Source: JAGZHZ01 sp965150505
GTDB lineage: Bacteria; Bacillota; Clostridia; Lachnospirales; Lachnospiraceae
Assembly: GCA_965150505.1 (NCBI GenBank)
Contig: CBCTVZ010000019.1
Coordinates: forward strand, 1 to 27,874
Direction: 5' to 3'
DNA length: 27,874 bases
A program made the position numbers and the translations under genes. Shown here piece after piece: positions 1 to 6,904 of the stretch (the stretch's first letter is position 1; every line of letters starts with the position of its first letter). The notes under the pieces are model-generated. The model was not told where the DNA came from. It saw nothing but the letters and a program-made list of their open reading frames with translations, and did no database searches.

Positions 1-53
1 TTATGTGTAGCAGGTAGCAAGAATCCCACGGCTTTAGCCGTGTGGAGTGTCAA
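1..53. mobile_element. Right end of an IS200/IS605-type element
   Basis: A short imperfect hairpin lies at 25-45: CCC-ACGGCT pairs with AGCCGT-G-T-GG around a TT loop, leaving one bulged T at 43. It is followed by GAGTG and TCAA (50-53). A bulged-T terminal hairpin followed by TCAA-type cleavage DNA is the known right-end architecture of IS200/IS605 elements, which TnpA mobilises as single strands. No transposase is visible because the element would extend left of the window. The sequence after 53 is coding DNA of an unrelated VOC gene, so the boundary is most likely at 53/54. Confidence 0.72.
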
Positions 54-289
54 ATAATTTTGTGATTGAGACATATGAAAATAAAAAAGCTGTTATGAAA
101 GCAGGCGCAATCGATCATGTTGCAATAGATGTGAAAGATATTGAAAGAGCGTATGAGCTAGTAAATAAAGAGGGATTAAACACAACAAAAGATCAGATAC
201 ATTTCCTACCTTTTTGGGAAAAGGGTGTCAAATTTTTTACAATCGAAGGTCCTAATAATGAGAAAGTAGAATTCAGTCAAATTTTGTGA
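54..289 (+). pseudogene. VOC-family (glyoxalase/bleomycin-resistance-like) protein, C-terminal half
   Basis: The open frame reads about 78 residues of a vicinal-oxygen-chelate fold: a strand ending in GAIDHVAIDV, the helix KDIERAYELV, and the last strands ending GPNNEKVEFSQ. His of DHVAIDV and Glu of KVEF are at positions usual for metal ligands of the second beta-alpha-beta-beta-beta unit. Family members are normally about 120-130 residues, so the first half is missing. The only upstream start (GTG at 47) lies inside the IS end, so it is not a native start. I infer that an IS200/IS605 element interrupted the gene, with the N-terminal half to the left of the window. Substrate unknown. Confidence 0.7.
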
Positions 290-346
290 TAACCATATTA
301 TCTATTGTCACCAACTTTACCAATGATATAACATACTCTATATGAA

Positions 347-397
347 AATATGCGGTTTTAAGCCATTTTCGTGGCAAAAAACCGCATATTTTTCTTT
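347..397 (+). terminator. Intrinsic terminator after the VOC fragment
   Basis: The arms AATATGCGGTTTT (347-359) and AAAAACCGCATATT (377-390) are complementary and are followed by a T-rich tract. The A-tract on the other side makes it potentially bidirectional. It ends transcription coming out of the VOC remnant. Confidence 0.75.
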
Positions 398-500
398 CTA
401 TAGGAATCAAACATTCTAAAATTTAATGGCAAAACTAGTTGATAAGGTTTGACGAATATGGATTGCGAATTTTTCGGAGTTTGTTTTCTATTTTTAGGAT

Positions 501-553
501 ATAAAAAAGGAGTTGCTGTTCCAGTAGATTATCCATCTACTTTTGCAACAGCC
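501..553 (-). terminator. Intrinsic terminator of the R-M operon
   Basis: Read on the minus strand just after the methyltransferase stop, GCTGTT pairs with AACAGC and the inner AGTAGAT pairs with ATCTACT around a 5-nt loop. A CTCCTTTTTTAT tract follows. The position and T-run fit termination of the minus-strand C-R-M operon. Confidence 0.7.
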
Positions 554-559
554 CCAGAA

Positions 560-2116
560 TTATTTAATAAAATCAAAAAAGGATAACTGTCCGTCAGGAA
601 GATTTTCTTCTTCGATATTTGAAAATATGGATTTGTCATTCAACATGGTTGTTGAAGATATTTTATCAACCATATTGGTCTCTGTAACAACAGAAGCAAT
701 CTTTATAGATACTGTGTTTAATAGGGTGTTGTCAGATGTATCTTTAGGTTTTGGTTGTTCATGGGAAACGTTGTTAGGATTAGGCGTACTGAATCTACCA
801 CGATGCTGAACGCGAGATTTTTTTTCAATTTCTTCAGGAGACATTTCTGAGGAAATTGAAAGCAGTACCTCCTCTAAACGAGGATTAATTTTTAGATTTC
901 TCTCCATCTTACGTCGAATAATTCCAAAACAACCAACAGGAGAAATGTATATATCTTTTGATGCATCTGAAGATACAATCTCCTGCATACTGGAGAATGT
1001 GGCATTTTCAGGTATTCCAGTACAGTTTAGTTGTAAAGCATTTCCAATCTGAACAATATCATTTTTCCCAAAGTTAAAGAAGTAGTTGTCGTCGGAAATA
1101 TGAGTAGTTCGTTTGCTTAACTCAAGTGATGTCGGATCTAAAGTGATGGTATCACCAGTATCTTTGATTAATCGTTCTCCAAGCCAACGGACAACAGGAA
1201 CAGCCCACGAATTGCCAGTCGCTTGATAGCGATTAGTTTTCTTTGCAGATGGAAGGTTTGTATAGTCATCTGGAAATCCCATTAATCGTTCAGTTTCAAG
1301 AGGTGACAATCGTCTGATCCGATTATCTTGAACAACGAATAATGATCCATTGTATGCAGCTGCATTACCATTCCATTTAGTTCCATATGCAGAGTAAAGA
1401 CAATCAGTGTATTCACGAAATACTTCAAAATGATGACCATCCTTATCAAATACAAGAGGAGAAGATGGATAAGTTGCAAGGTCATGGCTGTGTAATTCAA
1501 AAAGAACTTTTTCAGGATGAAAATCTTTTCCACCTGCCACGACATATAGTCTTCGACGCTGCTGTGGTAACCCGAAGAATTTTGCATCTAATACTCGCCA
1601 TGCAACATTTCTTTTTGGACCGTAAATCAAACCTGCATTTGGCCATCGACCACCTTTGATGGTCAATACTTCGTTAAGTCCAGCAAGAGATGAAACTAAA
1701 CAACCAAAGGCATTTGTTTTATCAGTAAGAACTCCTTCGACGTTTTCCCAAAACACTTTGCATCGGTTTTGACCTGCAGATAATCGTACAGCATCATTTG
1801 AGTCGATTATATCAACAAATTTGAGCGTTAAGTTTCCGCGATCATCATTTAATCCATTTTGCCAACCTGCAAGGGAAAATGCTTGACATGGTGTGCCGCC
1901 ACAGATTAAATCAGGAGCAGATATAAGGCCTTGGATGATTTTATCAGCGATATCATTCATATCTCCTAAGTTAGGAATACAAGGATATTTTTCTGCAAGA
2001 ACTCTTGACGGAAATGTGGCTATTTCAGAAAACCATTCAAATGTGACTCCAAATGGTTCCCATGCAACAGATGCAGCTTCGATACCAGAGCAAATACTCC
2101 CTACTGTTTTAATCAA
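560..2116 (-). CDS. DNA (cytosine-5-)-methyltransferase, type II modification enzyme
   Basis: Transfers methyl from S-adenosylmethionine to C5 of cytosine in a recognition site, protecting host DNA from the adjacent endonuclease. The C5-MTase motifs appear in order: motif I GSICSGIEAAS (6-16), motif IV with catalytic Cys77 in GGTPCQAFS, motif VI ENVEGV (124-129), motif VIII QQRRR (185-189), the RRLSPLETERLMGFP block (268-282) and motif X GNSWAVPVV (301-309). The target-recognition region lies between VIII and the later block. Residues from about 320 to 518 are a long extra C-terminal region with a GIIRR..ER..K..P.LEEVL helix, a QHRGRFS stretch and a QLSFFDFI tail, as in phage-type Dcm proteins. 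Start is TTG with AGGAGG 9 nt upstream. It follows the endonuclease by 66 nt, in a gap with its own promoter. Recognition site unknown. Confidence 0.93.
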   Translation of the reverse strand: MIKTVGSICSGIEAASVAWEPFGVTFEWFSEIATFPSRVLAEKYPCIPNLGDMNDIADKIIQGLISAPDLICGGTPCQAFSLAGWQNGLNDDRGNLTLKFVDIIDSNDAVRLSAGQNRCKVFWENVEGVLTDKTNAFGCLVSSLAGLNEVLTIKGGRWPNAGLIYGPKRNVAWRVLDAKFFGLPQQRRRLYVVAGGKDFHPEKVLFELHSHDLATYPSSPLVFDKDGHHFEVFREYTDCLYSAYGTKWNGNAAAYNGSLFVVQDNRIRRLSPLETERLMGFPDDYTNLPSAKKTNRYQATGNSWAVPVVRWLGERLIKDTGDTITLDPTSLELSKRTTHISDDNYFFNFGKNDIVQIGNALQLNCTGIPENATFSSMQEIVSSDASKDIYISPVGCFGIIRRKMERNLKINPRLEEVLLSISSEMSPEEIEKKSRVQHRGRFSTPNPNNVSHEQPKPKDTSDNTLLNTVSIKIASVVTETNMVDKISSTTMLNDKSIFSNIEEENLPDGQLSFFDFIK

Positions 2117-2123
2117 AGTATTA

Positions 2124-2158
2124 TACCTCCTATAACAAACGTAATTTAGATTATAACA
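2124..2158 (-). promoter_or_regulatory. Extended -10 promoter and ribosome site for the methyltransferase
   Basis: The gap between endonuclease and methyltransferase carries TGTTATAAT on the minus strand (2150-2158), an extended -10 element with no good -35. AGGAGG (2126-2131) precedes the TTG start. A separate M promoter would let methylation begin before the C-dependent endonuclease promoter fires, as in other C-controlled systems (inference). Confidence 0.5.
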
Positions 2159-2182
2159 TATTAGGTAGAGAAAAAGATAGTG

Positions 2183-3133
2183 TTACTTTTTTCTATTGTA
2201 TAATTGCTCAAGTTCTTCTTTGTATGCTAACAAGTGACGGAGTTCTTTTCGCCAACGCTCAATATCGTACCAAGGACATCCTATACAACCTTTTTCAGCA
2301 GCTTTACCTTTGGTTGGAATAGCTGGATCCCAAGTTGGACCACCTTCATAATAATATGAAATGCCATAGATAGTACCACGTTGTCCAGTTTGAAAGCAAT
2401 TTCGACAGACTTCGCGTTTTTGTTGGTTTCTTTGATTGGAGAGAAGTTGAAACTTATCTTTAATTTCGTCATCGGTCATAGTATCGGGGTTCTCTGTTTT
2501 TGTATCATTATCCCAACGTATTTCAGAAAACTTATGGTCAGGTAAGCAGTTTCTGTTTGGTACATTTTCATATACATCTATACCACCAAGAACGCGAATG
2601 ATTTTTGATCTTAGAGCTGAGGACCATGTTTCATATCCATTACCTGCGAGTTCAATACGTTTGATAGGGAGAAGCTGCAAGCCTGTGTTTCGAGGTTTAT
2701 TACATACGGGACACTGGTAACCAAGCTGAGTAGAAATGGTATATCCCATCTCCTTAAGATCTTGGATTCTGCGTGCAAAATTTGCATTGGAAATATCGCA
2801 ATTTCGGCAATGCCATAAACCATCAGAAAGTGTAAAGAAGATATCTTTTGTCTCAGTAGAACGAGAAGCTGCCCATAGTTTTTCTTGTTCCTTTTTCCAA
2901 GCATTGTACTTTGACGGATGCATTTGATCATAGATATCATTTAGATACTTTTCAAGCCCTTCTTTGTCTGATTCAGGAATAGAAACACCGGTACGACGAT
3001 ATTCAACTGGAATCCATCCATCCCATTCATTTTTCACGTCAGGATATGAAAATAAAACGTGAACATATTCTTCTGATGCCTTAGTGTTGTAATAACGACC
3101 ACTAAATAGTTTGATATTTGAATTAAGAGCCAT
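2183..3133 (-). CDS. Putative type II restriction endonuclease, HNH-like with zinc cysteine pairs
   Basis: A 316-residue protein between a controller-type regulator and a C5-methyltransferase, so almost certainly the restriction partner. The N-terminal 90 residues are not recognised. Residues 100-160 carry CxxC pairs (C109/C112, C141/C144) around a helical FARRIQDLKEMGY segment that looks like a winged-helix or zinc-ribbon DNA-binding unit. The C-terminal part resembles a His-Asn-His nuclease: D199-H200, then QLL..QRN236QQK239, with C243/C246 and C283/C286 as a second probable zinc site. Start is ATG with AGGAGG lying in the last codons of the controller gene, 2 nt between genes. The family label rests on motif spacing and context. 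Recognition sequence unknown. Toxicity without the methyltransferase is expected. Confidence 0.75.
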   Translation of the reverse strand: MALNSNIKLFSGRYYNTKASEEYVHVLFSYPDVKNEWDGWIPVEYRRTGVSIPESDKEGLEKYLNDIYDQMHPSKYNAWKKEQEKLWAASRSTETKDIFFTLSDGLWHCRNCDISNANFARRIQDLKEMGYTISTQLGYQCPVCNKPRNTGLQLLPIKRIELAGNGYETWSSALRSKIIRVLGGIDVYENVPNRNCLPDHKFSEIRWDNDTKTENPDTMTDDEIKDKFQLLSNQRNQQKREVCRNCFQTGQRGTIYGISYYYEGGPTWDPAIPTKGKAAEKGCIGCPWYDIERWRKELRHLLAYKEELEQLYNRKK

Positions 3134-3135
3134 AC

Positions 3136-3357
3136 TTATTCCTCCTCTATTGCTTCAAATAATTTTGAAATGGGTAAATCTAAACCATTTGAAATTTTAT
3201 AGATATTTATAAGCGATATATTTCTCTTCCCGCATTCAACTGATGAATAGTAAGTGCGATCCATTCCAATATGGTGTGCAAAACTTTCTTGGCTAAAACC
3301 TTTTTCAGTACGCAATTTTCTAATATGCGTTCCGAATGAAACTAGTACTTTTTCCAT
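3136..3357 (-). CDS. XRE-type controller (C) protein of the restriction-modification system
   Basis: A 73-residue single-domain helix-turn-helix protein, the usual size of R-M controller proteins. The HTH covers about 10-62, with FSQESFAHHIGMDRTYYSSVECGKRNISL as the recognition region (quoted here as family-typical SQE..A..IGM and ER/ECGKRN features). It should bind the tandem C-boxes 32-59 nt upstream of its start, first activating and then repressing its own operon and delaying endonuclease expression. ATG start with GGAGG 7 nt upstream. It ends 2 nt before the endonuclease start, so the two are translationally linked. The role is inferred from size, context and C-boxes; the HTH fold itself is clear. 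Confidence 0.87.
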   Translation of the reverse strand: MEKVLVSFGTHIRKLRTEKGFSQESFAHHIGMDRTYYSSVECGKRNISLINIYKISNGLDLPISKLFEAIEEE

Positions 3358-3375
3358 ATAAACACCTCCAATGTT

Positions 3376-3416
3376 ATTTTAAAAGTATACGGACTATAAG
3401 ACAACGGACTATAAGT
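3376..3416 (-). promoter_or_regulatory. C-R operon promoter with tandem C-boxes
   Basis: On the minus strand, CTTATAGTCCG occurs twice (3405-3415 and 3390-3400), a 15-bp repeat. It matches the classical controller-protein C-box core ACTTATAGTCCGT. A -35 TTGTCT (3399-3404) overlaps the boxes and is 17 bp from a -10 TAAAAT (3376-3381). Operator overlap with the -35 is the known arrangement for activator/repressor switching by C proteins. The transcript would start about 10-15 nt before the controller's ribosome site. Confidence 0.75.
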
Positions 3417-3436
3417 AACAATAGCTGGCCGAGGAA

Positions 3437-3720
3437 AAGAAGATAATCTTTCATTGACTTTTTTAATTCTTTTGAATAATGGTTGTTTTGTGACTGATCA
3501 AGCAATCCAGAAGGGTTCTTACCCTTATAAATAGAAACCCATTTTTGAAGACTCTGATATGCAATTCTTAGTTCCTTTCCTGCTTGATGCATTCCAATCT
3601 CTCCACTGAGATATCGTTCAACTATTTTTATCTTTTCTATTGGATTTATTTTACTTTTTCTAGACATAAAACCCTACATAGGACTTATATTCCATTGTCC
3701 TATATGAGGGGAGCATATCA
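3437..3720 (-). mobile_element. IS3-family element remnant: terminal end plus truncated orfA
   Basis: The outer boundary is at 3720, where the minus strand begins TGATATGCTCCCC, a typical IS3/IS150-group terminus. An ATG at 3667 opens orfA (MSRKSKINPIEKIKIVERYL...), a transposase helix-turn-helix with GE..M.QAGKELRIA and LQKWVSIYKGK. Homology continues to about residue 76 (KDYL, near 3440), then stops; the remaining frame runs through the C-box promoter and is nonsense. The rest of orfA, all of orfB and the other terminus are absent. The R-M module starts within 25 nt of the break, so it replaced or inserted into the IS. Non-functional. Confidence 0.78.
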
Positions 3721-3810
3721 GAAAAAGAAATAAAGTGTGGCAGCCTATTTTTGATAAAAATAACAATTAATCGTTTTTAAAATAAAAATAGATCGATTGT
3801 TACTATACAA

Positions 3811-3842
3811 ACCATTTCTGGTTATGATAATAACTGAAATGG
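3811..3842. promoter_or_regulatory. Palindromic probable operator upstream of the XRE gene
   Basis: CCATTTC (3812-3818) and GAAATGG (3836-3842) flank an inner GGTTAT/ATAAC dyad, making an imperfect 31-bp inverted repeat immediately before the ribosome site. It contains a possible -10 TATGAT (3823-3828); TTGTTA (3797-3802) upstream has a poor 20-bp spacing. Autoregulation by the downstream XRE protein is the simplest reading (inference). Confidence 0.45.
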
Positions 3843-3852
3843 GGTGATAAGG

Positions 3853-4173
3853 GTGAGTAAAGAAGAATTATACAGTGCGATGGGAGAGCGGCTGAGAGGT
3901 GAAAGAACAAAACTAGGATATACGCAGGAGAAAATGGCAGAAAAGCTAGGAATGTCATTGACATATTATGGACAGATTGAACGTGGAATCAGCGGAATTC
4001 CTCTGGAAAAGCTGGTTCTTGCTCATGAATGCCTGAATATTGATCCAACCTATCTGTTGACGGGAAAAGAACGTCCGGTGGTAAGTTTTGATTTGGTGAT
4101 TGATCAGTGTCCAAAAAGAAAACAGAACGATCTGAATGAATTGATTCAATATGCACTGAAACTGGCAAAATAA
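3853..4173 (+). CDS. XRE-family transcriptional regulator
   Basis: A small DNA-binding regulator of 106 residues. The HTH spans about 9-63: GERLRGERTKLGYTQEKMAE, then IGM-like LGMSLTYYGQIERG and a closing DPTYLLTG motif common in Lachnospiraceae regulators. A short acidic/basic tail follows, with no ligand domain. I prefer the GTG at 3853 because GGGGTG sits 6 nt upstream; the in-frame GTG at 3844 overlaps that site. Monocistronic: it is followed by its own terminator, and the next gene is convergent. Targets unknown; the dyad just upstream may be one. Confidence 0.82.
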   Translation: MSKEELYSAMGERLRGERTKLGYTQEKMAEKLGMSLTYYGQIERGISGIPLEKLVLAHECLNIDPTYLLTGKERPVVSFDLVIDQCPKRKQNDLNELIQYALKLAK

Positions 4174-4186
4174 AAAGGGTAAATTC

Positions 4187-4234
4187 AAAAGGAAGAGAAG
4201 ACGGCAGGGATGCGTTTCTCTTCCTTTTTCTTAT
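4187..4234. terminator. Bidirectional terminator between XRE and HEAT-repeat genes
   Basis: AAAAGGAAGAGAA (4187-4199) pairs with TTTCTCTTCCTTTT (4215-4228). There are T-runs on both strands between two convergent genes. Confidence 0.8.
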
Positions 4235-4242
4235 ATAAAGTG

Positions 4243-5028
4243 TCAAGAATCAATTTCTTCACCGGTATCAATCAAGTGTATCAATTTTTCGGCAACTTTT
4301 TTTACTTGAACAAATGGTTCCTGTTTTAGTTCTTGTTTTAATAGTTCTTTTAATTTTCGTCTTATAGTAATAAGTTGTTTTTCGCTGAAATCTTGAAAAC
4401 GTATCGGATTTTCTAACAAATAGAGAGTGTTCAGACGAATTTTCCAATCTCTGCTTTGTAGAAATTTTAAAAATTTTTTGAATCCGGATTCTTCACCGAA
4501 GAGATATAAAGCATACCAGCAAGCTAATTTGCCCCAGTCTGTTTTTTGAACTTTTCGCACCCTACGAATGAATCGGATATCTTCTGAAACGTCTTCTTTT
4601 GAAACAGTGATATCTGCCCAAGAAGTAATTGCATAAAAGCAAGCAAATTCATCTCTTTCTTTTGGAATAGACTTTTTAAAAAACAGTTGAACTTCCTCAT
4701 CTCCATCAAAAATACTTAGAGAATCATAGGCTTCATATCGAACTATATTTTCTTTGTCCTGAGCAAGACGTATCAGGATTTGCTTTGACTCTTCTGTTTC
4801 AAAATTCACCAATAAAGCGGCAACTGCGCTTCTGACAAAACAGTCAGGATTAACGGAAAGTATTTTTAAAGCCGGAAAATATTTATCAGAAAGATAAGGA
4901 ATTTCTCCAGGACTAGGACAGAATTCATCTATTATTTTTTTAACTTCTGATATTTCTTCACTTTCAGATGCAATAAAATGATTTTCTTTGTTTGATAATT
5001 CATTTGTTTCAGATACTGATTCTTTCAA
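4243..5028 (-). CDS. HEAT-like repeat protein, function unknown
   Basis: 261 residues, with no signal peptide or membrane segment. After a hydrophilic N-terminus (about 1-45), residues 50-250 form pairs of helices resembling HEAT repeats: FVRSAVAALLVNFETEESKQIL, NIVRYEAYDSLSIFDGDEEV and DWKIRLNTLYLLEN are examples of the recurring x-R-x-x-A/N-x-x-L unit. Such proteins are usually protein-binding scaffolds; a partner cannot be named. TTG start preceded by AGGAG at 8-nt distance. It has its own near-consensus promoter and a convergent terminator, so it is monocistronic. No catalytic residues seen. HEAT assignment is by pattern only. Confidence 0.65.
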   Translation of the reverse strand: MKESVSETNELSNKENHFIASESEEISEVKKIIDEFCPSPGEIPYLSDKYFPALKILSVNPDCFVRSAVAALLVNFETEESKQILIRLAQDKENIVRYEAYDSLSIFDGDEEVQLFFKKSIPKERDEFACFYAITSWADITVSKEDVSEDIRFIRRVRKVQKTDWGKLACWYALYLFGEESGFKKFLKFLQSRDWKIRLNTLYLLENPIRFQDFSEKQLITIRRKLKELLKQELKQEPFVQVKKVAEKLIHLIDTGEEIDS

Positions 5029-5119
5029 GGGATCACTCCTCTCACTTCAGATTTATTTTTAACAGTTTCATTTATATTTTTGATGCGCTGAAAATAGCTT
5101 TTTACAAGTATATATTTAA

Positions 5120-5148
5120 ATTTTATGATTTCATCTTAAGGTTGTCAA
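5120..5148 (-). promoter_or_regulatory. Sigma-A promoter of the HEAT-repeat gene
   Basis: On the minus strand TTGACA (5143-5148) is 17 bp from TAAAAT (5120-5125), about 85 nt before the start codon. Confidence 0.7.
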
Positions 5149-5227
5149 TGAAGCTTATGTTTTTGAAAGTAAATCATTTTTTAATTTGCTGTTTTATTAT
5201 ATTTACAGGGAATTTTGGCCATGGAAT

Positions 5228-5277
5228 AAAAAAATACGCCGGAAAATATTGTTTTTCTGCAATATTTCCAACGTATT
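5228..5277 (-). terminator. Terminator downstream of the queuosine-salvage operon
   Basis: AATACGCCGGAAAATATTG and CAATATTTCC-AACGTATT form a long stem with an 8-nt loop. On the minus strand it ends in TATTTTTTTATT. It is about 150 nt after the transporter stop. Confidence 0.7.
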
Positions 5278-5428
5278 CCTAATTGCGACTCCTATTTTTT
5301 ATAAATATTATAAAACTATAGTTAGAAAATATATTATCTTTAGATAAAAGATAATTCAATGATAAGATGATTTCTCTCATGACTTTTGCCATGAGAGATT
5401 CAAAAAAATTTTTTTATTTTTCCGCTGC

Positions 5429-6127
5429 TTAGGAATCGGCGCGGGATTTTATTTTGCGCGCGATATAAATAGCCGGTGTATCTGCAAGGCTTGTCACGAT
5501 AAAGATCACATAGCTGGACCAGATGATTTCAAGCAATACAGGCATTTCATGTACGCCCCAGAAAGCGGCAAATGTAAACAGAACGGTATTTAAAAGCTGT
5601 GAGATCAGAGTAGAACCATTGTTTCTGACCCACAGATATTTCTTGCGGTCATGGCACAGGCGTGTCGTGAAGTCCCACCATTTATGGTATGCCCAGACAT
5701 CGAAGCGCTGACAGATTGCATATACGAGAAAGCTTGCCAGCATCAGACGAGGCGTGTTGCTGAAGATTGCCTGCATATGCGGCATTGCCCAGTCGTTTGG
5801 AGAAGGTGTGTAATGCAGCCAGATCTGTGAAAGAATAATAAAGGCAAAGGAGGCTGCAATGCCGAGAGAGACGGCTTTTTGGGATGCTTTTTTTCCATAA
5901 ATTTCACTTAAAATATCTGTGACAAGGAAAGAAGAAGCAAATAAAATATTGCCTAGCGTCTGCTCCATTCCAAAAGCGTTTACTAAAATCAAAACTTCGA
6001 TGTTAGCAGTGATTGTAGCAAGCACAGTAAAACAGTAAAGACCACTTTTTCCAAATAAATAGTAAAAGATAACGACTCCTGAAAAAGTGACAATCAATGC
6101 AAAAATCAGTAAAAGTTCGTTGCTCAT
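5429..6127 (-). CDS. yhhQ: Queuosine-precursor transporter, YhhQ/COG1738 family
   Basis: 232-residue integral membrane protein that imports queuine and/or preQ1 (family knowledge). Hydrophobic segments at about 5-25, 30-52, 62-80, 90-105, 125-140 and 175-225 fit six membrane helices. The family-typical block GNILFASSFLVTDILSEIYGK (helix 2-3) is present in shorter form as FLVTDILSEIYG, with DVWAYHKWW and RNNGSTLISQLLNT later. Its ATG overlaps the upstream TGA stop (ATGA), with GGAGGAG before it, so it is translationally coupled to the radical-SAM gene and shares its preQ1 riboswitch. Which Q precursor is preferred cannot be read from the sequence. Confidence 0.9.
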   Translation of the reverse strand: MSNELLLIFALIVTFSGVVIFYYLFGKSGLYCFTVLATITANIEVLILVNAFGMEQTLGNILFASSFLVTDILSEIYGKKASQKAVSLGIAASFAFIILSQIWLHYTPSPNDWAMPHMQAIFSNTPRLMLASFLVYAICQRFDVWAYHKWWDFTTRLCHDRKKYLWVRNNGSTLISQLLNTVLFTFAAFWGVHEMPVLLEIIWSSYVIFIVTSLADTPAIYIARKIKSRADS

Positions 6128-6849
6128 GACTCTCCTCCCACACCAAAATCTGTATTTTCAAATAAGATATCAACACGGTCATCGTTCTGATAAAGCGGAT
6201 AAATTTCTTTGCGGAAAATCTCGATCACAGAAGGACACGGCAGGATTTTTGTCGTATTTTTGACCATGATATTGATGCAGACACGCTCAAAATAGCGAAG
6301 ACCTGTCTCGACATCATGCTTCATAGATTGCGCAGTCTGACCTTCTAATCCGAAGAGAAGACAGACTTCATCAAAGTATTCAGCGATCTCTTTCGGATCG
6401 TCCTCGTCCAGTCCTTTTCTTAAAATATTTTCTCTGTAATCCGAGTCAAACGTCTCAACGCCAATCTTAACTTTGACATTGATTTTATGTTTCCAGAAGC
6501 GTGTGCGCAGGGCAGGAATACTGCTGCGGTGCATCCAGTGACACTCGAAATGGAGTTCTGAAATCTGCTTGTCAATGCAGACTTGTTCAATCAGATCCAT
6601 GGTCTGTTCATCGAGGTCAATAAAGCTTCCGGAGTTGATCACTTCCAGTTTTTGATACTTTCCGGTTACTTTTTCCAACTCTTTTTTATTTAATTCAAAG
6701 TTTGCATTTTCATCTTTGGAAAAGTCGAGATGGTAATCGCAAAAACGGCATTTTCTCCATTTACAGCCACTGCCGCGGAGCATGACAATTTCACGTTTGT
6801 TTTTTTCTTCGATAATACTGTAGCGCACAGGATCAAATTTAGATGACAT
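6124..6849 (-). CDS. queL: Noncanonical radical-SAM protein, probable queuine lyase (QueL)
   Basis: 241 residues. The cluster-binding cysteines are C29-x4-C34-x2-C37 (GSGCKWRKCRFCDYH), one residue longer than canonical CX3CX2C. Later parts look like a partial TIM barrel: LEVINSGSF (67-76), ELHFECHW (98-105) and VKIGVETFDSDYRE (127-140). A small radical-SAM-like protein paired with YhhQ is the pattern described for QueL of Clostridioides and relatives, which cleaves queuine to preQ1 so that bacterial TGT can reuse it. The preQ1 riboswitch ahead of the operon independently supports the pathway. AAGGAGG lies 7 nt before the ATG. The companion nucleoside hydrolase QueK is not in this window. Biochemical identity is inferred. 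Confidence 0.8.
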   Translation of the reverse strand: MSSKFDPVRYSIIEEKNKREIVMLRGSGCKWRKCRFCDYHLDFSKDENANFELNKKELEKVTGKYQKLEVINSGSFIDLDEQTMDLIEQVCIDKQISELHFECHWMHRSSIPALRTRFWKHKINVKVKIGVETFDSDYRENILRKGLDEDDPKEIAEYFDEVCLLFGLEGQTAQSMKHDVETGLRYFERVCINIMVKNTTKILPCPSVIEIFRKEIYPLYQNDDRVDILFENTDFGVGGES

Positions 6850-6876
6850 AAAAAAACCTCCTTAAAAATAATAAAA

Positions 6877-6904
6877 ATCTCCGTGACACAATAAAACCGG
6901 AGAT
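6877..6904 (-). terminator. Second terminator-like hairpin in the queL leader
   Basis: On the minus strand ATCTCCG pairs with CGGAGAT around a 14-nt loop, extended by A-tract/T-tract pairs, followed by TTTTATTATTTTT and then the queL ribosome site (6857-6863). It lies only 28 nt before the start codon. It reads equally well on the plus strand. It could attenuate queL or be a relic. Confidence 0.55.

Larger units (their letters stand above)
5029..5428. other. Intergenic region with promoter and hairpins
   Basis: About 400 nt without a convincing gene. A plus-strand open frame at 4992-5282 lacks a ribosome site, overlaps the HEAT gene promoter and has low-complexity composition, so it is not called. 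The stretch holds the HEAT gene promoter, a minus-strand terminator (5228-5277) and a hairpin CTCTCATG/CATGAGAG (5374-5397) just downstream of the transporter gene with no T-run in the minus direction. The rest is AT-rich and I see nothing else in it. Confidence 0.6.

Noticed and set aside
511..553. GCTGTTGCAAAAG next to the methyltransferase stop resembles an IS6-type terminal repeat
   Set aside because: The match is short, no matching second end or transposase is present, and the hairpin plus T-run is better explained as the operon terminator.
1387..2135. Plus-strand frames of 80-90 codons opposite the methyltransferase
   Set aside because: They are antisense shadows of the motif-complete methyltransferase and have no ribosome sites.
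4992..5282. Open frame of 96 codons on the plus strand
   Set aside because: No ribosome site. It overlaps the HEAT gene start, its promoter and a terminator, and composition is low-complexity Phe/Ile/Lys-rich.
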